This document shows, piece after piece, positions 43,816-51,493 of a stretch of 64,000 nucleotides of DNA. The notes under the pieces were generated by a model. That model saw only the letters and a program-made list of their open reading frames with translations. It was not told where the DNA came from and searched no databases. The stretch is taken from contig JAUNGI010000011.1 of the NCBI GenBank assembly GCA_030524525.1, forward strand, positions 1-64,000, read 5' to 3'. The translations under genes were made by a program, and so were the position numbers. This DNA comes from Lachnospiraceae bacterium (GTDB taxonomy: Bacteria > Bacillota > Clostridia > Lachnospirales > Lachnospiraceae). Position 1 is the first letter of the stretch. Every line of letters begins with the position of its first letter.

Positions 43816-45195
43816 ATGGGAAAGAAATATACGGTAAGATGCAGGGAATTGGACAGCGAGGGAAGGGGAATTGTCGAATTTAATCAATCGACGTTTTCCG
43901 TCCCTTATTTGTTGCCCGGAGAAAAGGCGGAAATTTCCTTGGTGTACGGAAGGAATAAAACGGGCGCGAAGCTGGAAAGCGTGCAGACGCCCTCGCCGGA
44001 GCGCGTGGAGCCGCTCTGCCCAATGTACCGCCGCTGCGGCGGCTGCACGCTGATGCACCTGAATTACGAGGGGCAGCTCCGTTGGAAGCAAAGCGTCGTG
44101 GAGCGCGCCGTCGCCGGGATCGCTTTGCAGAAAGGACAGAAGAAGGCGGCGCTCGATCCGCCGAAGATCCTGCCGATCCTCGGCATGGAGGGCGATCCGC
44201 TTTATTACCGCAACAAGATCCACAGCACCTTTGCCAAAAACCCTCGGAACGAGGCGGTGATCGGTCTGTACGAGGAAGCCACGCACCACGTGGTTCCGGT
44301 CAAGCTCTGCGCCATTGAGCAGCCCGTCGCCGCCCGCATCCGAAAGACCGTGCTTCGCTTCGCAAGGGAGCAGAACATCCCGATCTACAACGAAGATACC
44401 GGGCGGGGCGTTTTGCGGCATCTGATGTTCCGCGTGGCGAAGAACGGCGGCGTTATGGTGGTCATTGTGGTCGGTCAGGGCATTTTCCGGGAAAAGAGCC
44501 TGCTTGCGGACGCCATCGTCAAGCAGCATCCGGAGGTGAAGACCGTCGTACTCAATTACAATCCCAAAAAGACCACGATGGTGCTTGGGAACCGGGAGGA
44601 AACGCTGTACGGCAACGGCTATCTGGAGGACGTTGTGGGCGGCTGCACGTTCCGGCTTTCCCCCCGCTCGTTTTATCAGGTCAACGCGCCCCAAATGGAG
44701 CGCCTGTACAGGGTCGCCGTGGAATTCGCCGCCCTTCGCCCCTCCGAGAACGTGGTGGACGCCTACTGCGGCATCGGCACGATCACGCTGCTGCTCGCCA
44801 AGTCACAGCCCAAGGCGGAGATCGCCGGAGTGGAGCTGAATCCGGAGGCGGTGGCGGACGCGGGCAACAACGCGAAGCGCAACCGCTTGCAGAACGTGAC
44901 CTTTACCTGCGCCGACGCCGGAGATTACCTCAAGGGCATGGCGGCGCTCGGCTGCAAGCTGTCGGTGCTCGTCCTCGACCCGCCCCGGGGCGGCTGCTCG
45001 GACGATTTCCTCAAGGCGTGTCTTGCGCTGCGCCCGGAGCGCGTGGTTTACATCTCCTGCAATCCGGAAACCTTTGCCCGCGACTGCCGCGCGCTGGAAG
45101 CCGCCTATCATCTGACGCGGGTGCAGCCCGTGGACATGTTCCCGCAGACCGCCAAGGTGGAGCTTGTGGCGAGGCTGGAGCGGCGGAGCTTTTGA
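43816..45195 (+). CDS. rlmD: 23S rRNA/tRNA uracil-5-methyltransferase (RlmD/TrmA family)
   Basis: I chose the ATG at 43816 (GGAAG upstream) over a TTG at 43792; it gives 459 residues. A TRAM domain (about 1-55) comes first, then an iron-sulfur cysteine set (Cys68, Cys74, Cys77, CPMYRRCGGC). The methyltransferase has DAYCGIGTITLLLA for SAM, VLDPPRGG, and VYISCNPETFARD with the catalytic Cys. It methylates a uracil in 23S rRNA or tRNA with SAM. Whether it is RlmD-, RlmCD- or TrmA-like cannot be told from motifs, so the symbol is a family label. A terminator shared with the convergent XRE gene follows. Confidence 0.9.
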   Translation: MGKKYTVRCRELDSEGRGIVEFNQSTFSVPYLLPGEKAEISLVYGRNKTGAKLESVQTPSPERVEPLCPMYRRCGGCTLMHLNYEGQLRWKQSVVERAVAGIALQKGQKKAALDPPKILPILGMEGDPLYYRNKIHSTFAKNPRNEAVIGLYEEATHHVVPVKLCAIEQPVAARIRKTVLRFAREQNIPIYNEDTGRGVLRHLMFRVAKNGGVMVVIVVGQGIFREKSLLADAIVKQHPEVKTVVLNYNPKKTTMVLGNREETLYGNGYLEDVVGGCTFRLSPRSFYQVNAPQMERLYRVAVEFAALRPSENVVDAYCGIGTITLLLAKSQPKAEIAGVELNPEAVADAGNNAKRNRLQNVTFTCADAGDYLKGMAALGCKLSVLVLDPPRGGCSDDFLKACLALRPERVVYISCNPETFARDCRALEAAYHLTRVQPVDMFPQTAKVELVARLERRSF

Positions 45196-45249
45196 AGCGG
45201 GGGAAAAGCCGGTGTTATTGCGGAGATGGGTCATTTGGAAAAGAAAAAT

Positions 45250-45284
45250 CAACTCCCCGACCATTGAAGGCCGGGGAGTTTTGT
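45250..45284. terminator. Bidirectional terminator between rlmD and the XRE gene
   Basis: AACTCCCCG/CGGGGAGTT, a 9-bp perfect stem (45251-45259 with 45272-45280) and TTTTG, with A-rich sequence on the other side. Confidence 0.8.
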
Positions 45285-45289
45285 ATGCC

Positions 45290-45511
45290 CTATTTCCCTC
45301 TTGGGTAGGGGCTGCGTTCATCGGTCAGTCCGAGAATATAATCCACACTTGTTTCATGAAACTCCGCCAAGCGAATCAGAATGTTTGTGGGGACGTCGTT
45401 TTCTCCCGTTTCGTATTTGGAATAACCCGTTTGGGACATGCCCAAAATCTTGGCAAGCTTTGTCTGAGAAAGGTCTTTATCTTCTCGTAAATCTCGTATT
45501 CTACGGTACAT
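45290..45511 (-). CDS. XRE-family helix-turn-helix regulator
   Basis: I chose the ATG at 45511 (GGAGG eight bases upstream), giving 73 residues; upstream starts to 45562 lack a site. The single Cro/C1-type domain has MYRRIRDLREDKDLSQTKLA (helix 1-2), KILGMSQTGYSKYETGEN (recognition helix) and a leucine-rich end. It has no effector domain. The palindrome TTAACCTG-AAA-CAGGTTAA at 45628-45646 lies about 120 bp upstream in the divergent promoter and is a good operator candidate. It may regulate the zinc-ribbon genes or the surface gene cluster that follow. Confidence 0.85.
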   Translation of the reverse strand: MYRRIRDLREDKDLSQTKLAKILGMSQTGYSKYETGENDVPTNILIRLAEFHETSVDYILGLTDERSPYPRGK

Positions 45512-45620
45512 AGTTTTGTCCTCCATCAGTGCATAGTGAACAATCATGTTAAATAAAAACAATAGATTGTATTATGAAGCAACGTAGTGAAATCAGTATA
45601 TGCGAACCTGAATTAGATTA

Positions 45621-45649
45621 TTGACAATTAACCTGAAACAGGTTAAAAT
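45621..45649 (+). promoter_or_regulatory. Promoter with an XRE-type operator in the spacer
   Basis: TTGACA (45621-45626), a 17-bp spacer, and TAAAAT (45644-45649). The perfect palindrome TTAACCTG-AAA-CAGGTTAA (45628-45646) fills the spacer and overlaps the -10; a half site AACCTGAA is at about 45604-45611. The position would block RNA polymerase when occupied. The intergenic DNA here (45512-45680) has no other gene that I see. Confidence 0.7.
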
Positions 45650-45680
45650 GTGGAAAAACAGAAGAGGGGGGGAATGGGCT

Positions 45681-45770
45681 ATGGTTTGTCCAAAATGCGG
45701 ATATGCAGAATGTCAGCTGATCAATGAAACGACGACAAAGGGAAAGGATTACTCTGCCGGAAAGGGCTGA
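45681..45770 (+). CDS. Short CxxC zinc-ribbon remnant peptide
   Basis: A 29-residue frame (MVCPKCGYAECQLINETTT, then KGKDYSAGKG) with GGGGGGG-type upstream purines. The start copies a two-cysteine zinc-ribbon knuckle of small Firmicutes proteins (MVCPKCG...), but the usual following membrane or second-knuckle part is absent. It is either a functional peptide or the truncated stump of such a gene. It lies directly behind the promoter with the XRE palindrome and before a fuller zinc-ribbon gene. Confidence 0.4.
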   Translation: MVCPKCGYAECQLINETTTKGKDYSAGKG

Positions 45771-45838
45771 TGAAGGGTGGGGGCACTAAGGGGGATCGTT
45801 CAAAATGACATGAATTTGTCTGACACAAGGAGAAAATC

Positions 45839-46309
45839 ATGTTTTGCATAGAATGCGGAACTCAAATTAAAGAAGGTGCAGAACGTTGTCCGTGTTGCGG
45901 AAAAGTGAGATTAACAAAGTGCAAAGTCTGTGACCATGCGTTGAGCGTGGAGGCGGAGAACTGCCCCGGTTGTGGTCAGAAAACCGATTGGGGCTGGGAA
46001 AGAGAACGTCGGACGGAGGCGCTGCGGAAAACGGAGAGAAAAAAGGCTGAGATATCTAGAGAGTTAAGTGTTCGTAAAACGCTTATGCTCATTGTACTTC
46101 TTCTCTGTATTATTGAGTTTGCTGTTGGGTATTGCCTGTTGTTTGAGGAATACCAGTTACTCCGCAGGGGAGCTGTGACTTCGCGGGCAGCGTTAGGTAT
46201 TTTTCTGATGATATCCGCCTTTGGGTTTAGCTCTTTTGAGGTGGCGCACCATGTAGTCAGGAAATGTAAATTGGAAGAGGAACTAGATATCTTGCAGGAA
46301 TACGAGTGA
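45839..46309 (+). CDS. Zinc-ribbon membrane protein of unknown function
   Basis: A 156-residue protein with AAGGAG before the start. Two zinc-ribbon-like knuckle pairs (CIECG...CPCCG, CKVC...CPGCG) fill the first ~50 residues. A charged helical linker follows, then two membrane helices (about 80-102 and 115-137) and a charged tail with HHVVRKCKLEEEL. Such zinc-ribbon/two-helix proteins are widespread in Clostridia and are poorly characterised. It is co-directional with the large surface gene but separated by about 150 bp. It may be controlled by the XRE operator at 45621. Confidence 0.7.
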   Translation: MFCIECGTQIKEGAERCPCCGKVRLTKCKVCDHALSVEAENCPGCGQKTDWGWERERRTEALRKTERKKAEISRELSVRKTLMLIVLLLCIIEFAVGYCLLFEEYQLLRRGAVTSRAALGIFLMISAFGFSSFEVAHHVVRKCKLEEELDILQEYE

Positions 46310-46462
46310 AAAGATGGCATGTGTGGCGGTTGTAAAGGCAGCGGTATATAAACTTGACCCCGTGAAATAGCGGGGAGGAAGCGCAGATCATTCCCTCTTT
46401 GGACGGTGGAAGCTGAAAGAAGGGTGCAGTGATAAAGGATTTTTGGCACGAGGAGGAAGAAT

Positions 46463-49400
46463 ATGAAAGTAAAACAAAACGTAAAAAAAGGAATTGCTTT
46501 CTGCATGTGTGCAATGTTTTTGCTAAATCTATTGCCAATAGCAGATGTGTGTACGGATGGCGCTTTAGGTATCGTGAATGAAGCTGAAGCGGCGGTAACA
46601 TCTATTGATTCTGATACATATAACGAAAAAATGAATAGCTTTATAAACGATAGCAGGTATAAGGCAGGCGTTGCCTGTACAAATTGTTATACTTACGCAG
46701 AGTGGTTTACTCAGTATATGTTTGGAAGAAGTCCGAGAGGAGGCGATTCCTTTTCTAATCCATCAGAAATTCGCGCCGGAGATATACTTCATTTCTATCA
46801 TTCATGGAGTAGCGGTTCATCTCAGCATTGGATTGTCGTTTTAGCAAGAAATGGTAACTCTTTGTATACGGCAGAGGGGAATGTTAGCGGCGGCAAGGTA
46901 CGCATCTCGAATAATCAATACTGGATTGAAGGAAACCAGTTAAAAGAAAAAGGGTGTACGATAACCAGTTTTGACTGTGGGTATCATCATGCGAGTATAT
47001 CTTCGTCTGTTTCTGGGGAGTACCTTGGTACAGATTTTTATGCCTATATAGTTAACGTGAAACCATGGAAGCATCTCGCCAATCAGAATGGAAATGTAGT
47101 TACTTATGATATCAAAGGCGACGCAAATGATATTTGGAAATTTGATTGGCAGGGGGACGGCTCTTATATCATCACAAATGTAGCTAACGGCAAGGTTTTG
47201 GATGTATATGGTGCAAATTCCGCAAATGGGACAAATGTTCAGACATGGGAGTTAAATAGGGGCGACTCGCAGAAATGGTGTTTTATAAAGTCAGGAAATA
47301 ATTATGTTATTGTATCGCGCTGTGGAGGTAAGGTTCTTAATATTGACGAGAATTCAAATGCAATCATATGGGACAAGCATGGCGGTGACAATCAAATTTT
47401 TTCGGTGCGCCGTTTGACCAATGATATGGGGGGATATCTTCCCTTAAAGAGCCATGTAAATTCGAACGCGAAGGTTCCGTTGTATAGTGCAGCCAATGAT
47501 AATTCGAAAACGCAATACTATATCTACCCTGAAGATAATTGTACGATCAAAAAGTTTGAGGGGGATTGGGTGTACGTTAATGTACCATGGAGCGGAGGAG
47601 GAAGCCGCGATTATTGGACAAAATTAACCTATTTTATGTGGACACGCAGTACCGCTATTACAAAAACAGTTGCTTCGACTGCGGTATATTGGCGCTACGA
47701 TCGGCAAAACCAAATGGGAACAATTCCAGCGGGAACAGAATTGCGGGTAGTGAATTGGGGGAATACAAATAATGATGATAACAACCTGTCTTCACAAGTA
47801 ATCTACAAGACTTCATCAGGCTGGCAGATGGGCTGGGTAAAAACCTCAAATATTACCTATTACAACGTAATTTTTAACGCGAATGGCGGGACAGGAGCTC
47901 CGGGAACGCAGGTAAAGACAAAGAACATAGACCTGACGCTCAGCAGTACGGTTCCGACGCGAACCGGATATACGTTTACCGGCTGGAACACAAAGGCGGA
48001 TGGAACGGGAACGAGCTATGCCAAGGGGGCAAAGTATACTGCCAATGCAAGTGTTACCTTGTACGCTCAGTGGAAATCAAAAGAATATACATTAACAATT
48101 AATCCAAATGGCGGCACGATAAAGACAGAGGATGGAAAGACAGATACTACAAAACCTGTAAGTTATAATACAAAGCTTGTTTATGATAAGTCGAATTGGT
48201 GGAAAGTGCCGGTTTGTAAAAGGCTGGGGTACACATTGAATGGACTCTATACCGCGCCAAGTGCCGGAACAAAGGTTTATCTTGCGAATGGTGAATGCGT
48301 CAATGATGGTAAGTACTTCAAGGAGAAGAAGTATGTATATGCTGGAGATTTGAGCGTTTATGCGCAATGGATTCCTAATACATATACTGTAGTTTATAAC
48401 AGTAACGGAGCAACCTCTGGCACGACTGCTAGCTCATTGCATACATATGATACAGCAAAAACACTAACTGCTAATGGATTTTCAAAAAATGGATATACCT
48501 TTACAGGATGGAACACAAAAGCAGATGGAACAGGAACCGCTTATGGGAATAATCAATCTGTGAAAAACTTGACGGCTACAAACCAAGGGAAAGTTACCTT
48601 GTACGCTCAGTGGAGTATTAACAAGTACACCATAAGTTATAACGCCAATGGAGGTACGGGGGCGCCGGGAAATCAAACGAAGACCTATGGAAGTGACCTG
48701 ACGCTTAGCAGTACGGTTCCGACGCGAACCGGATATACGTTTACCGGCTGGAACACAAAAGCAGACGGAACGGGAACGAGCTATGCCAAGGGGGCAAAGT
48801 ATACTGCCAATGCAAGTGTTACCTTGTACGCTCAGTGGAAATCAAAAGAATATACATTAACAATTAATCCAAATGGCGGCACGATAAAGACAGAGGATGG
48901 AAAGACAGATACTACAAAACCTGTAAGTTATAATACAAAGCTTGTTTATGATAAGTCGAATTGGTGGAAAGTGCCGGTTTGTAAAAGGCTGGGGTACACA
49001 TTGAATGGACTCTATACCGCGCCAAGTGCCGGAACAAAGGTTTATCTTGCGAATGGTGAATGCGTCAATGATGGTAAGTACTTCAAGGAGAAGAAGTATG
49101 TATATGCTGGAGATTTGAGCGTTTATGCGCAATGGATTCCTAATACATATACTGTAGTTTATAACAGTAACGGAGCAACCTCTGGCACGACTGCTAGCTC
49201 ATTGCATACATATGATACAGCAAAAACACTAACTGCTAATGGATTTTCAAAAAATGGATATACCTTTACAGGATGGAACACAAAAGCAGATGGAACAGGA
49301 ACCGCTTATGGGAATAATCAATCTGTGAAAAACTTGACGGCAACAAACCAAGGGACAGTTACCTTGTATGCTCAGTGGAAAATAGAGAGTGTTTATAAGC

Positions 49401-49960
49401 TGCGCGTGGAAGGCTCCACGGTGCGCCAAGGAGAACAGGTTGCAGTTCCGGTGTATGTGGAAGGGACTGCAATAGGAAGTATACAAATAAAGGTTACATA
49501 TGACAGCACAAAATTAATGTATGTTGGAAACTCCTATTCGGCATTTGAGTCTACTGTTGTTAATGATGATGAAAAAGGCATTCTCTTTATTGCTGCTATG
49601 AATGAAGCAAACGGGAGTACGGGAAAGCTTTTTGTTCTAGACTTTAAGGCGATTGCAGATAAAACCTCTGAAACATCTATTGGTGTTACGGTAGAAGAAA
49701 GTGTAAACGAGCAGGAAAAAAATGTACCGTTGTCCGTTCAGGACGCAGTAATTAAAATCAGCAGTTTCTTGTTGGGGGATGTCAACGGAGACGGAAAGAT
49801 TACTGCACTGGATGCCCGCTGGGTGTTGCAAGCGGCGGCTGGAAAGAGGAATCTGGGTGAATACGAGCAAGCAGGTGATGTCAATGGGGACGGAAAGATC
49901 ACGGCACTTGACGCCCGCTGGATCTTGCAGGCGGCGGCTGGAAAAAGAAAATTGCAGTAA
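46463..49960 (+). CDS. Secreted cysteine-peptidase/lectin/InlB-repeat/cohesin/dockerin protein
   Basis: A 1165-residue secreted protein with a signal peptide (cut near 45, after EAEA) and GAGGAGG before the start. Domains in order: a papain-like cysteine peptidase/amidase (about 50-175, probable Cys75 and His122); a ricin-type beta-trefoil lectin (about 205-316); an SH3-like stretch (about 325-465); InlB/Listeria-Bacteroides repeats (about 468-975, ending TLYAQW); a cohesin-like domain (about 976-1095); and a dockerin (about 1104-1163) with two DVNGDGKITALDAR calcium loops. A cohesin and a dockerin in one chain is unusual, and the next gene encodes a wall-anchored cohesin protein. The repeats include an almost exact 765-bp duplication. 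The likely role is a cell-wall or host-glycan active enzyme displayed through cohesin-dockerin binding. Confidence 0.85.
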   Translation: MKVKQNVKKGIAFCMCAMFLLNLLPIADVCTDGALGIVNEAEAAVTSIDSDTYNEKMNSFINDSRYKAGVACTNCYTYAEWFTQYMFGRSPRGGDSFSNPSEIRAGDILHFYHSWSSGSSQHWIVVLARNGNSLYTAEGNVSGGKVRISNNQYWIEGNQLKEKGCTITSFDCGYHHASISSSVSGEYLGTDFYAYIVNVKPWKHLANQNGNVVTYDIKGDANDIWKFDWQGDGSYIITNVANGKVLDVYGANSANGTNVQTWELNRGDSQKWCFIKSGNNYVIVSRCGGKVLNIDENSNAIIWDKHGGDNQIFSVRRLTNDMGGYLPLKSHVNSNAKVPLYSAANDNSKTQYYIYPEDNCTIKKFEGDWVYVNVPWSGGGSRDYWTKLTYFMWTRSTAITKTVASTAVYWRYDRQNQMGTIPAGTELRVVNWGNTNNDDNNLSSQVIYKTSSGWQMGWVKTSNITYYNVIFNANGGTGAPGTQVKTKNIDLTLSSTVPTRTGYTFTGWNTKADGTGTSYAKGAKYTANASVTLYAQWKSKEYTLTINPNGGTIKTEDGKTDTTKPVSYNTKLVYDKSNWWKVPVCKRLGYTLNGLYTAPSAGTKVYLANGECVNDGKYFKEKKYVYAGDLSVYAQWIPNTYTVVYNSNGATSGTTASSLHTYDTAKTLTANGFSKNGYTFTGWNTKADGTGTAYGNNQSVKNLTATNQGKVTLYAQWSINKYTISYNANGGTGAPGNQTKTYGSDLTLSSTVPTRTGYTFTGWNTKADGTGTSYAKGAKYTANASVTLYAQWKSKEYTLTINPNGGTIKTEDGKTDTTKPVSYNTKLVYDKSNWWKVPVCKRLGYTLNGLYTAPSAGTKVYLANGECVNDGKYFKEKKYVYAGDLSVYAQWIPNTYTVVYNSNGATSGTTASSLHTYDTAKTLTANGFSKNGYTFTGWNTKADGTGTAYGNNQSVKNLTATNQGTVTLYAQWKIESVYKLRVEGSTVRQGEQVAVPVYVEGTAIGSIQIKVTYDSTKLMYVGNSYSAFESTVVNDDEKGILFIAAMNEANGSTGKLFVLDFKAIADKTSETSIGVTVEESVNEQEKNVPLSVQDAVIKISSFLLGDVNGDGKITALDARWVLQAAAGKRNLGEYEQAGDVNGDGKITALDARWILQAAAGKRKLQ
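47932..49385 (+). repeat. 765-bp tandem duplication inside the InlB-repeat region
   Basis: The segment from about 47932 to 48620 recurs at about 48697 to 49385, shifted by 765 bp (255 codons). Long blocks are identical, so that even the non-coding-strand frames at 48092-48367 and 48857-49132 encode the same 91 residues. This implies a recent duplication or ongoing recombination. Bounds are approximate. Confidence 0.85.
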
Positions 49961-50017
49961 AGATGTATTCTACAGGCATTATAGATCTGAAGAATAAAGT
50001 ATAAAGGAGAGAACGCA

Positions 50018-51310
50018 ATGAAAAAAATAAGATTAGCAGTGATTGCGGTATTATTGTTGATAGTAATAAGTCTTCCTACCGTCATGGCTGAACAGGCTGA
50101 ACGCAAGGTAGTGCTTACCGTAACCAGTTCAAAAGAAAAAGTGGATGTGGGCGACACGGTAGAGGTTAAGGTGTCGATATCAGAAAATTCGGATATCGCT
50201 GCTCTGCAATTCATTTTATCCTATGATGCAGAGGCTGTAGAACTTGTATCGGACCCTGTCGCAGACCATTCGGAATTGATTTCTGTAATAAATGCAGACA
50301 CAAGCGGTGAGGTAATGGTTTCAGCAATGGCAAATGATACGGGGAAGGGGATTCGCACAGGAGGAACTCTGCTTACAGCATCCTTTAAGGTGTTGAAGCC
50401 TAACGCTATTTTCTTAATCTCCGAACTTCAGGAAGCATATGACTCTTTTGACAACGAAATAAGCGAAAACTTTGAAACGACAGAAGCAACTATTTCCTGT
50501 GCACATTCTTACAAAGAAACAACGGTAAAGACGGAAGCAGGATGTGAATCTACTGGCGTTCAAGTCATTGTATGCACGGTTTGTGACGAAGTGCTTGAAG
50601 AGGAAGAGATCCCCGCGACGGGTCATACGCAGGGCGAATGGAAGATCGTAGAAGAAGCGACCTGTACGGAGCCGGGCTATAAGGAAGCGTATTGTATAGT
50701 CTGCGGAGAAAAGGTTGCCGAGGAAGAAATTCCTGCAATTGGTCATACGCAGGGCGAATGGAAGATCGTAGAAGAAGCGACCTGTACGGAGCCGGGCTAT
50801 AAGGAAGCATATTGTACGAGCTGCGGAGAAAAGGTTGCCGAGGAAGAGATTCCTGCGACGGGTCACGTACCGGGTGAGTGGGCAGTTGTAGAGAAAGCAA
50901 CCTGTACGGAGCCGGGCTATCAGGAAGCGTATTGCACGGTTTGCGGAGAGAAGGTTGCCGAGGAAGAAACTCCTGCCAAGGGACACAGCTTTGGCGAATG
51001 GGTCGTAGTGGTGGAAGCAACTGCGGAAGAGAATGGTCAAGAAGAAAGAGTTTGCGCGGTCTGCGGGGAAAAAGAGGTGAGAAGTACGGAAAAATTAACA
51101 CCGGAAGCAACGCCATCTCCGGAGCCGACGAAAGAGCCGGAGGAAACTCCTTCCATAATGCCGACGGATGCGCCGAGCGCAACTCCGGCAACGGGAGACA
51201 ATAACGTGCCGACAACCGGGGAGAGTACGCCGATCGGTTTCTTGGCTATGGTGATGATTGCAATGGCGGCAGTGATAAGTGTCGCTGTCTGGAAGAAAAA
51301 AGAGGCGTAA
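50018..51310 (+). CDS. Wall-anchored cohesin protein with zinc-like CxxC repeats
   Basis: A 430-residue protein 57 bp after the dockerin protein, with AAAGGAGAG before the start. It has a signal peptide (cut near 24, VMA), a cohesin-like domain (about 30-155, VDVGDTVEVKVSIS, LQFILSYD, GTLLTASFKVL) and four or five 40-residue repeats (GEWKIVEEATCTEPGYKEAY) each with two CxxC-type cysteines and GHT at the start. The tail is a Pro/Thr spacer, then VPTTG (about 397-401), a membrane helix and KKKEA, a sortase signal with Val in place of Leu. This is the plan of a surface scaffoldin: it would hold a dockerin-bearing partner, here most simply the protein of the preceding gene. Which cohesin binds which dockerin needs binding tests. 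Confidence 0.8.
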   Translation: MKKIRLAVIAVLLLIVISLPTVMAEQAERKVVLTVTSSKEKVDVGDTVEVKVSISENSDIAALQFILSYDAEAVELVSDPVADHSELISVINADTSGEVMVSAMANDTGKGIRTGGTLLTASFKVLKPNAIFLISELQEAYDSFDNEISENFETTEATISCAHSYKETTVKTEAGCESTGVQVIVCTVCDEVLEEEEIPATGHTQGEWKIVEEATCTEPGYKEAYCIVCGEKVAEEEIPAIGHTQGEWKIVEEATCTEPGYKEAYCTSCGEKVAEEEIPATGHVPGEWAVVEKATCTEPGYQEAYCTVCGEKVAEEETPAKGHSFGEWVVVVEATAEENGQEERVCAVCGEKEVRSTEKLTPEATPSPEPTKEPEETPSIMPTDAPSATPATGDNNVPTTGESTPIGFLAMVMIAMAAVISVAVWKKKEA

Positions 51311-51359
51311 AGTGACAATGGTATAGTGCATACCGTTTCAGCTGCATATAATTTCGCAG

Positions 51360-51400
51360 GAAGCCCCGGTGCCCGCGCAGATGAGCATTGGGGCTTCTTG
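51360..51400 (+). terminator. Terminator of the cohesin gene
   Basis: GAAGCCCCGGTGC pairs with GCATTGGGGCTTC, with a 12-base loop and TTGTTA; the T-tract is short. Confidence 0.65.
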
Positions 51401-51493
51401 TTACATCTCAAAGCGTATTCTCCGTCTGGACTTTCCGTGCGATCTGCCTTATAATTTTGTTTGAAATTTTTCCGGAAACAGGAGCCTGACCGC

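Noticed and set aside
45681-45770. Frameshifted full zinc-ribbon gene
   Set aside because: I looked for a continuing second knuckle in other frames downstream and found none before the next gene, so it is listed only as a short peptide or stump.
46340-46462. Possible riboswitch before the 46463 surface gene
   Set aside because: Only a CCCCG/CGGGG hairpin is evident. I could not match c-di-GMP, cobalamin or other classes I know.
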